From NCBI RefSeq assembly GCF_050003625.1, contig NC_134397.1, positions 222,022,537 to 222,086,536 of the forward strand: a stretch of DNA of 64,000 bases, given 5' to 3'. This DNA is from Haematobia irritans. Taxonomy: Eukaryota; Arthropoda; Insecta; Diptera; Muscidae. A model generated the notes under the pieces. That model was not told where the DNA came from. It saw only the letters and a program-made list of their open reading frames with translations, and ran no database searches. Below, one piece after another: positions 37,901-49,900 of the stretch. Numbering within the stretch: position 1 is the stretch's first letter; the number at the start of each line of letters is the position of its first letter. The translations under genes and the position numbers were made by a program.

Positions 37901-40900
37901 GGAAAGTCAAAATCTTTGAATTGAAGTAAACTTTGCTTTTTTTTGAGTGTACATAACAGTGGATATCTCTCTAGTGGGAGACTCATCCATGATGTTATGA
38001 AGGACGAACGATGATGGTGTACAGTTGTTTTACAGTAGCTCTGGAATACAAAACATATACAATGACCATGATGGTCAATACAGTCACTGGCTTAACGGAA
38101 ATGCGATTGTATTTCCGTTTCCGCCCAATAGTCGAATGAAAACTGTGAATTATGATATGCGCTTTATATATTGGGAGTGTCGTGACAAACAAGAATGCAT
38201 CGATACTTAACACGCCAATTCTCCTCTCCACCAATACAATATTAATGGCAAGAAACTTTCCGGTAATAAATCACCAATACACTTATGTCGAATATAACAT
38301 TCAAGTTATGGCATTTTTCATGCAATTAAATTGATGTACAGTATTAAATGGTCGGAGGATGGAGGATTTTTTACAACGAAGATAACTTTTGCAGTTTTAA
38401 AAATGTGCAAAATTAAATGTTTAGCTGGAAATTTAATTAAATTCTCAATAATAATGGAAAAAACTATGGAAACTAATGGGAATGAAATCGACTAAGCACT
38501 GTACCAATTTAAATGAAACTATTTTTAGAAGATGAATTACAAAATTCAGCTGATTGGTGAATAAACGATTGTTGTTGTTTCTTTAGTCAAAAACAATACA
38601 CTGAAAAAATATTGTCGCGAGGCCAAAGATTTCATGTCCTTAAAATTAGAATACGAATTTTGCTTAGTAGCTTATAAGCATTTTTTTGACATAAAGTTTT
38701 ATCCCTTGTTCAAAAGTCGGTACATTTTTCAACTAAGTCGTTTTGTTCTTTTAATTAAGTGATTCCACTTAAAATGGGTATTTTTACCTGAAAGAAATGT
38801 TTGTTTTGACTAAGGTAAACTTGGCATTAATTATTCTTATTCTCTTCAAAATTAATGATAATGTGTAAATTTGTAGACCTTTTGTATCCTGACCACAAAG
38901 CCAGGAGACGTATTTCAACACTTTATTCTAAAGGGTTTTTTCAATTAACATAGCATATGTTAATTGAAGTCGCGTTTGAAATTAAAAGAGAATCGCATCT
39001 TAAAGATATTCTTACACAGAAAAAACATCGCCAACACATTTCCCATTAAAAGTTTAATTGAAGCCGAAAACTTTTTCAATTAATAAACTAATAGATACAA
39101 TTAACTTTTCAATCAAACTAGAAACATTATATCAATTAGTAAATGATTAAAAATTTTAAATAAAAAATTAACTGATACAAGTTATATGAAAAGATGATGT
39201 ACAGTGGGAGAAAAGATGATTCAATTTGTAAGAGGAAATTTCCCAAATGTTTTCTCCATAAGGAGTTAGCATAAAGGGCCCAAAATTGAGTTATCTCTCC
39301 CAGCCAGAAATATACTAAAGGCTGTGGAAAGGTTCATTCGCCCGAACCGAAACATGTACAGTCCAGGCGTGTATAGATTGGTATCTGGCGTTTTCTTTTC
39401 AATGGCTCTATTAACCATGTTCCTTAATCTATATCTGTCCATAAAGCTCGAAAAATAGTTGTATAATTACTGATACAATTAATTTTTTAATCAAACTCAA
39501 CAGACTAAGCCAGTTAAAAAATGATAAATTGTATCAATGAATTTTTTAATTAAAACTTAAAAAAAAAAATGCAATAATTTTTAACTGAATTAGTCTGTTG
39601 AGTTTGATTAAAAAATTAATTGTATCAATTAATTTTTAATTAAAAACTTTCAATCATTTACTAATTGATATAATGTTTCTAGTTTGATTAAAAAGTTAAT
39701 CAAAATCAAAATAAAAACATAAAGTCAGTTAAGAAAGTTATTGAAAATATTTACGTTTTGAATTTTAAAAAATAATAGATACAATGCATTTTGTAATCAA
39801 TTGATTGAAAATTTTCGCGGTTTTTATTAAACAATTAATTGTTCTAATTAACAATTTTCTTAAAAACTATAATTGATGTTGATCGCAAAACTCAATTAAT
39901 TCTGTAACTGATTCAATTAACTGATTGATTTTGAAATTGGATTGAAGTTTAAATTTAACCCTTTCGGTTATTCTATGCCATATGACATAGTCGCTTTTCA
40001 GTGACCATTTTAAGTTTATAGAGTTATGGTTTTTATCGTTTTTGTATTTTTGTATTATTTTTTTATGTGTTTCCTTCAAATTATTGTAAAAAAAAATTAG
40101 TTAGAGGACCAAGTATATTGTGAAGTTTCAGAAAGCGTAGGCACCCTCGAGTTTCACATTTTAGCAAAAAACAGATCATTTCGTTCTTTTATGTATTTTA
40201 TTGCGAAAATTACTTTTTTTGATAACTTTATTTAAGTTGTTTAGTAGATAATCATTCCTTCGATTGGTGTAAAAAAAGCTGGATTCCTAAAGTAGCTCAA
40301 TAAGGCTGTACGATTTTTTTATTTCCTACTATGCCATATGGCATAGATCGCGTATTGAGGAAATTTAAATCACACACAAGGCTATGCCCTCTCATTCATT
40401 CATCAACGAAACAGCGACGAATGAACACGTAATAAAATGTCTAAATTAAAAAACGATCAAATAGAAAATATTTTGGTTAATTTTGATGACTCAGATTTAT
40501 CTGACTTTGATGATGATGAAGAAGAAGAAAATGGTGTTTTGGAAACATTTAAATAATTAACTGAATCGATTATAAATTGTTATACCCTGCGCCACACTGT
40601 GGAACAGGGTATTATAAGTTAGTGCATATGTTTGCAACACCCAGAAAGAGACGAGATAGACACATGGTGTCTTTGGCAATAATGCTAAGGGTGGGTCCCT
40701 GAGTCGATCTAGCCATGTTCGTCCGTCCGTCTGTCTGTGAACACATTTTAGTGATCAAAGTCTAGGTCGCAGTTTAAGTCCAATCGCCTTCAAATTTGGC
40801 ACAAGTTCCTGTTTTGGGTCAGAATAGAACCCTATTGATTTTGGAAGAAATCGGTTCAGATTTAGATATAGCTCCCATGCATATCTTTCGCCCGATATGC

Positions 40901-43900
40901 ACTTATATGGACCCAGACACCAGAGTTTTACTCTGATTTGCATGAAATTTGGCACAAACATAACACTCGGTCGTATACTCAAGTGTACAAAATTTGATTG
41001 ATATCGATTCAGATTTAGATATAGCTCCCATATATATCTTTCGCCCGATATAGACTTATATGGCACCAGAAGCCAGAGTTTTAGCCCAATATGGTTGAAA
41101 TTTTGCACTAGGAGTACAATTAGTAGTGTAGTCAAGTGTGCTAAATTTTATTGAAATTGGTTCAGATTTAGATATAGCTCCCATATATATCATTCGCCGA
41201 TTTTCCGTCATATGATCCCAGTGGTCCAAGTTGTAGTCCGATTTATGTGAAATTTTGCACAGGGAGTAGAATTAAAATACTAAATATGCATGTCAAATTT
41301 GGTTGAAATCGGTTTAGATTTCTACACAGCTTCCATATATATGCTTTTCCGATTTGGGCAGAAATGACCAAAATATATATTAGCACCCAACACTTTTGAC
41401 GGATTTATGTTAATATAGTATCCAAAATGTGTATTTACAAAGTGGTACAGGGTGTAATATAGTCGGCCCCGCCCGACTTTAGACTTTCCTTACTTGCTTT
41501 AGTTTTACAATTGGTATTAATTAAATTTTTGATTTTGAATTCGAAAATTAATTGAGTTTTGTAATCGACATCAATTACATTTTTAATTGAATCAATTAGA
41601 AAATTAATTTAAATTTTCAACTGAAATCAAGTAATTTTTTAATCAAATATTTGTTTATGCCGAATTAAAACTTCCATTGATACTATAATTTTCGTGATTG
41701 AAGACATTTCATTTAAAAATTAATTAATCAATCACGATTCAATCAGAAAATGTTTGTGCGAGTGTACTTCAATTCTCAGCTTCTTTGGCTCGGAATCAGT
41801 ACTGGGAAAACTTTTTTTCAGTGTAATGGGAACTGATTTCTAACAGTTCTAACGTTTCAGCCCGATGTATTAGGCTCACTTAGACTATTCAGTTCATTGT
41901 GATACCACAGTGGTGAACTTCTCTCTTATCACTGAGTGCTGCCCGATTCCATGTTAAGCTCAATGACAAGGGACCTCCTTTTTATAGCCGAGTCCGAACG
42001 GCGTTCCACATTCCAGTGAAACCACTTAGAGAAGCTTTGAAACCCTCAGAAATGTCACCAGCATTACTGAGGTGGGATAATCCACCGCTTTTTGGTATTC
42101 GGTCGTAGTAGGAATCGAACCCACGACCTTGCGTATGCAAGGCGGGCATGCTAACCATTGCATCACGGTGGATTTCATTTAATTTTTTAATTGAAAAAGT
42201 TTTTAGCTTTAATTGGCTTTTTAATTGCAAATATTTTGGTGATTTTTTTCTGTGAAGGTATTACTGGGACCAGCATATATTCAATATTTCATGAACATTT
42301 GACTGTCAAAAAAATTTTATCGCATTGGATTCCACACAATTTTTCAATGGCTCAAAAATTTTCGTCTCATTTGATCGAAAGAAATGCGCCAAAAATACGA
42401 TCGTGGTGCTACTAAACACGTCTATCATGTTGTGACAGGTGATGAATTGTAGATTTAAACAGCAGTCGCCTTTATGGGTGTTTCGAGATGAGCCAAATCC
42501 AACAAAAGTTGTTCCCACTTCCAACCAAATGATCGGAAGTACTAGACATGTCTCGAACAACGCAGAACACTCAATTCTGAGTAGTGCAAAACCACTTATC
42601 AATCAGTTGTCTTGCAAGAAATCAAGACAATGCGAACTCTCACACATCGACTCAAACAATTGCAGTTTTGAGCACTCAAACTACCGATTTGATGGGTCAC
42701 CCACCGTATAGTCCTGAATTCGCAGAATATAATAATTTTAGGATTCAATTACAAAATTAATTGATCCAATTAATTTTTAATTGAAATATCTTTACAGAAA
42801 TGATTGTATCAATCACAATTAACAATTTAATTGATCCAATTAACAAATTAATTTTTTTTATTAATATTGGTGATTGATTTTTGGTTTGATTTAAAAAAAA
42901 TTTTGAATCAATTAAATTTTTAATTGGAAATATTTTAGTGATATTGGAAATATTTTAGTGACTTCTTTTTATTCCTGCACCTAAAAACTAAAATGAGATG
43001 TCAAAATTTTTCGACACCTGAAGTAGCGGTTGATGCGTTCAGAATGCGTCGATTTTCAATGATTAATTATCATTCACCTTATTCTGTCGATGAGAGATGA
43101 TCATTTTAGTCACACTATGCCTTCTAATATTAAATATCACAAAAATTACCTGCACCTATAAATGGTTGGAGCAGACACCTTAATTTCGTCGAAAAGTTTT
43201 GTCATCATCAACAGGAGGGCATGTGTTGCTGTATTGAAATTTCTACAAAAGATTATATCGTCCGGCTTTCCCCAGCTAAGCTCTGGAAAACATATTTCTC
43301 CCTCTACAGTGTAAATTTGTTGAGTCCGAACACCATTAGGACTCATAATGCTCATGCCATCCAACATAGTCCAGTGTAATATTGTGGAATAGCGTCATTC
43401 CACGTTAGAGTGACATTCAGCCATATCAAGATGAAATGTACCAGAAAATCACATTGTGTGGAGAATTTTAACAAAATTTCCACACGTTTATAAATTAAAA
43501 TAATCACACACCAAAGACCCGTTAGCCTTTCTAGTCAGTGGTCTTGTCACGCCAGTTCCATGCATAAGGGCACCTCTTATAACATCCCACAGACACACAC
43601 ACACATGCACACACGTACCCCGTCCATGATAGGGGAGAGTGGGTGTTAGTATTTCTTATGTGTCGTCCTGTGTTATCCTTGTCCGTTTTGTTGGTTGGGT
43701 ATGTGAGTACGTGATGCCCTATGAATACGTGTGGCTATGGCGGTATTACGTGTCACTGGTTACACCACCTTCCACATTGACATCGTCCTGAAAAAGTTTG
43801 TGTTCGGGTGAGTGTGTGGGTGTTAGCGCGTCCCAACATCCGTTGCGAATATATTAGGTTGTTTGGCATTCCTTTAGTCCATTGATGTTTATGCCACATG

Positions 43901-46900
43901 GCTTCAATGTTAGTCGGCCATCTGCCATTTTAGGCTGAACTCAACTGTCCAGACCTGTCGTTGGTTGTTGATGCTGTTGAGCTAACAACAGCAAACACTT
44001 TGTTTTGGGACACATTCGATCGGTTAGTCGGTCAGTTGGTTGGTTGCTTGGTTCGAAGAGGTTGGATTGAGGTGGTCACTCACTCGTTCACTCGTTTGGT
44101 CACTTTAGCCTTATAGGCCATTTACTATGATTTGTAACGATATTAGGGTTATATTTGTGAGTGTATGTATTGCGTGCGTGCGTGTGTGTGTGTGTGTTCG
44201 TGTGCCTTGGGTGTTGTTGCTGTTGTCATTGCCATACTCCAAAGTCATTCATCTGTTAAGCAATAAAAATCATTTATGTGGGCCACTCTGTAATCTTTCT
44301 AAGGAGCTATACTTTCTCATGCCATAAATACTCTATATGTGAATGTGTGTGGGAATGTCTCCTTGTTGATTAGGGTAGACTGAGAGATACTTTGTTTTTT
44401 TAAGCAATGTGGTCAATTGTGAATTTTAGAAATTGTAAATGTTTGGAAAAAATTTTGTGATGTCTTATCCTGAAAGGATTGGTGTTGCTTTTAACTTGTA
44501 AAGGTAAGGACTTTTCGACTTAACAAGTAAGATGATAAGATAAGAACTTTCCCTAGGTGATTCAGTTGATCATTCTAAGGCAACATTGACCGCAGTCTCC
44601 TAGGTATAATAGTTTTCGCTAGGGATTTCAATATTGGCGCATACGTCATTGACATGACGTCTCATTAAGACTGAAGGGAAATGGGTTCCGATTTTTTCTA
44701 TGACCAGCCTCCTAATATGAAAATTATAGTCCCTGCAGATTTGGAAACAAGTGAGGTAGAAGACAGTGTCTTATATGAGGTAGAAGACAGTGTCTTATAT
44801 GAGGTAGAAGACAGTTTCTAATATTGGGAATGCGGTTTGGATGGTATGGTCGGACATTGCATTCACGCCCAGCCAAAAAAGAGCTTCCAAAAAAGTAGTT
44901 TGGATCCCCAATTTGTGATCCGGAAGTAGTGCAAACTTGGATCATCTCCAATGAATTTTACATGGACTTGTCATAGGACGGAAGTACTCCATATTTGGAT
45001 CCTTTGCATTGCTTTAGAAGTTGTGCCTTGGAAGTTCATTTGGAAGAAAAAAATTAAAAAAAAAAAACTAAAAAACAAAAATATTTTTTTTTCCAAGGGA
45101 GCCACCGTGGTGCAATAGTTAGAATGCCCGCCTTGCATACACAAGGTCGTGGGTTCGATTCCTGCTTCGACCGAACATCAAAAAGTTTTTCAGCGGTGGA
45201 TTATCCCACCTCAGTAATGCTGGTGACATTTCTGAGGGTTTCAAAGCTTCTCTAAGTGGTTTCACTGCAATGTGGAACGCCGTTCGGACTCGGCTATAAA
45301 AGGGAGGTCCCTTGTCATTGAGCTTAACATGGAATCGGGCAGCACTCAGTGATAAGAGAGAAGTTCACCAATGTGGTATCGGGCTGCCACCTAACCTAAC
45401 CTAATGTCTATTCAAATGTTTGTGACATGAACCTAATATGACACCACGGCATGACATTCTAACTACTTCCTGAGATGGTCTTTTATGAATGCAAAATAAA
45501 GAACACTGGTTCAAATCTCACCAGCGGAAATTTATTTTATTAAATATTTGTTAAAAAAATGTTTTTTTTTTGTATGTTATACATCGTTTTGTTTTGTTTT
45601 TTGTTTCTATAGAAATAAAATTTTAACAAAATGTTCTATAGAAACAAAATTTTAACAAAATGTTCTATAGAAATAAAATTTTAACAAAATTTTCTATAGA
45701 AATAAAATTTTGACAAAATTTTCTATAGAAATAAAATTTTGACAAAATTTTCTATAGAAATAAAATTTTGACAAAATTTTATATAGAAATAAATTTTTGA
45801 CAAAATTTTCTATAGAAATAAAAGTTTTAGAAAATTTTCTGTAGGAATAAAATTTTGAGAAAATATTCTAGAGGAATAAAATTTTGCGAAAATTTTCTAT
45901 AGAAATAAAATTTTGCGAAAATTTTCTATAGAAATAAAATTTTAACAAAATTATAATAATAAAAATTTGGACAAAATTTTCTGTAGAAATGAAATTTTGA
46001 CAAAATTTTCTATAGAAATAAAATTTTAACAAAATTATAATAATAAAAATTTGGACAAAATTTTATATAGAAATAAAATTTTGACAAAATTTTCTATAGA
46101 AATAAAATTTTGACAAAATTTTCTACAGAAATAACATTTTGACAAAATTTTCTATAGAAATAAAATTTTGACAAAATTTTTTATAGAAATAAAAATTTTA
46201 GAAAATTTTCTGTAGGAATAAAATTTTGGGAAAATATTCTAAGGAATAAAATTTTGGGAAAATTTTCTATAGGAATAAAATTTTGCGAATATTTTCTATA
46301 GAAATAAAATTTTAACAAAATTATCTATAGAAATAAAATTTTGACAAAATTTTCTGTAGAAATGAATTTGACAAAATTCTCTATAGAAATAAAATTTTGA
46401 CAAAATTTTTTATAGAAATGAAATTTTGACAAAATTTTCTATAGAAATAAAATTCTGACAAAATTTTCTATAGAAATAAAATTGTGACAATATTTTTTGA
46501 TAGAAATAAAATTTTAACAAAATTTTCTATAGAAATAAAACTTTGGCAAAATTTTCTACAGAAATAAAATTTTGACAAAATTTTCTATAGAAATAAAATT
46601 TTGACAAAATTTTCTATAGAAATAAAATTTTGACAAAATTTTCTATAGAAATAAAATTTTGACAAAATTTTCTATAGAAATAAAATTGTGACAAAATTTT
46701 CTATAGAAATAAAATTTTGACAAAATTTTTTATAGAAATAAAAATTTTAGAAAATTTTCTGTAGGAATAAAATTTTGAGAAAATATTCTAGAGGAATAAA
46801 ATTTTGGGAAAATTTTCTATAGGAATAAAATTTTGCGAAAAAATAGAAATGAATTTGACAAAATTTTCTATGGAAATAAAATTTTGACAAAATTTTTTAT

Positions 46901-49900
46901 AGAAATGAAATTTTGACAAAATTTCCTATAGAAATAAAATTTTGACAAAATTTTCTATAGAAATAAAATTTTGACAACATTTTCTATAGAAATTAAATTT
47001 TTACAAAATTTTCTATAGAAATAAAATTTTGACAACATTTTCTATAGAAATTTTGACAAAATTTTCGATACAAATAAATTTTGAGAAAATTTTCTATAGA
47101 AATAGAATTTTGAAAAAAAATAAAATTTTGAGAAAATATTCTAGAGGAATAAAATTTTGGCAAAATTTTCTAGAGAAATAATATTTTGACCAAATTTTAT
47201 ATAGAAATATATTTTTGATAAAATTTCCTATAGAACTAAAATTATTAGGTAGATAAAATGTATACACCCCAAAAATGCATTCATTCGAAGGAAGAAAAAA
47301 ATGTATTCATACTAACCACAAATTTTTATCAATTTTTTTATTTCTATAGAAATTTTGTTAGAATTTTATTTTCTATAGGAATTTTTGTCAAAATTTTATT
47401 TCTATAGAAAATTTTTATATTGTCTTAAGAAATAATGTAAATATGATAGTACCACAATAAAAAATATGTAGATAAAATGTATACACCCAAAAAAATTGTC
47501 TCATTCATTCATTGGAAAAAAAATGTATTCATACTACAAATTTTTATCAATTTTTTTATTTCTATAGAAATTTTGTTAGATTTTTTTTTCTTTTTCTATA
47601 GAAAATTTTTCTTTAGAAAATTTTGTCAACAAATTTTTTCTTTAGAAAATTTTGTCAAAATTTTATTTCTATAGAAAATTTTGTCAAAATTTTATTTCTA
47701 TAGAAAATTTTTTCAAAATTTTATTTCTGTAGTAAATTTTTTCAAAATTTTATTTCTATAGTAAATTATGTAAACATTTTATTTCTATAGACAATTTTGT
47801 CAAAATTTTATTTCTATAGAAAATTTTGTCAAAATTTTATTTCTATAGAAAATTTTGTCAAAATTTTATTTCTATAGACAATTTTGTCAACATTTTATTT
47901 CTATAGAAAATTTTGTCAACATTTTATTTCTATAACCGTACGATTACGGGAGTGGAGTACTTCAGAACTACTGGCATTTACTAATGTAATGTCGCCTCTA
48001 AAGTGGTTTAAGTGCTGCGGGTATTACTTGTAGAGGTTACATTGGCGAAGTTGACTATATTCACCATGATGTCATTAGCAAAGGTTGACCACATTATCTC
48101 TACTTCTTAGGTCGACGCGGTCGTTTTTGTCCTGTGGCGCTCGGGGTTCCTTTCTATAGGTTTTATGAATGAAGTGTTTGCTACTCTGCTCTCTTCAAAA
48201 ATGGATTTTGTATGGCCGACGCACTGTTTCTACGCACGCGTCACTGATGTCGTAGACCAAAAAGTTGGTGTCTTTTTTAATGTTGACCCATCCCAATAAA
48301 TATATACTCTACAATTTTCATATTTTTTCTATGTTTCACATTTTCTTATACAAAGAGAGGGTGTGGTGTGTTTGCTGTGTCCATCTTTCTGTCCGAAACG
48401 ATTTGGTCATTTGAACATTTTTCGAGACTATTGAGTTAATTTTTCTACTTGATTGCACTCAAGATGCATTAGAATTCGCAACGACATATTCTCACAATCC
48501 CATTGGCATGGTCAACAGCAATGGCATTCATCTTCCATTTATGGTCAAAGAGAAATTTATGGCACATTTAAGGACTATATATATTATGTGTGTAAGTACG
48601 TTACTCGTATTGCTCGTATCGATGAACTTTTGAGATTATCCATTTAAGCTAATGACCCTTAGTGTAGAAATGAATGAGAAGGAGGACCCTATCTTTACTT
48701 GCTTTAATGTAAGAATGTCTCCTAAAGATTTTAGTAATTGTGTAATGTTGTAATTGCAATTGAAGAACGGATTTTAATTTAGTCCTTATAATCTCAAGTA
48801 GAAAAAATAATGGTTAAGAGGCAATCAGATGCATAGGTTGATGGACACTACACGCATAGAATAAACATGGTAGTTTCGATCATATACGAAGAGCAAAATA
48901 ATATGAGTGTATTCTCACTGCATTCGGTGCATATATAGGCGTAAAATGGTTAATATGTTTAAGAAAAAGTGGCGGAAAGGGTGGTTCCCTCCCACCAAGT
49001 TTTCTAAAAATTATGCACTTGTTTAAAATCGTTGGACCATCCTCCACATTTTCTGTGGATTTGAAGCTTGGTTTGTCGAGTGGTTGTTTTCCTCTGCTTA
49101 AAATGTCGACCGCGAGGAAGATTTATTTCCCGAACATATATCGTTTTAAAGTTTTTACTTACAAAAGTCTGACAAGAAGGAGCTTCTTCTCACGTGCAAA
49201 TATCAAGAAATTTATTATCGAATTCTCATTTGGGGACCAAATTTCAAGAAAATCAGAAAAATCAATTTTCAAAAAATCGAACACAGAAAAAAATTTCACA
49301 AAAATTTTTCCAATTAAAGTCTTAATTGAGTCTTAACCCTTTAATGCCCCAATTTTTTTGCCAGCTGATTAAATATTAAAAGTTAACGACACAAAGGCAA
49401 GAAAACTAAACAAGAAAAAATTATACGGTAAAATTCAGCATATGCTGCAAAGCCTCTTTAACAGTTTCAACTATGTTTTATTTTTATTGCACCCATTTTT
49501 TTTGTCTTAAGATGTATTTTACTAAAAGCTTCCATATTTAATGAAGTCGGCCTAAAGGCGGGATTGGGAATTGGAGGGTTAGGTTAGGTTATGTGGCAGC
49601 CCGATGTATCAGGCTCACTTAGACTATTCAGTTCATTGTGATAGCACAGTGGTGAACTTCTCTCTTATCACTGAGTGTTGCCCGATTCCATGTTAAGCTC
49701 AATGACAAGGGACTTCCTTTTTATAGCCGAGTCCGAACGGCGTTCCACATTCCAGTGAAACCACTTTGAGAAGCTTTGAAACCCTCAGAAATGTCACCAG
49801 CATTACCGAGGTGGGATAATCCACCGCTGAAAAACTTTTTGGTGTTCGGTCGTAGCAGGAATCGAACCCACGACCTTGTGTATGCAAGGCGGGCATGCTA

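Noticed and set aside
48464..48591. Possible exon with AG before and GTAAGT after
   Set aside because: 128 nt is not a multiple of three and would break the phase-1/phase-1 junction of Lerp exons 8 and 9; no homology in any frame.
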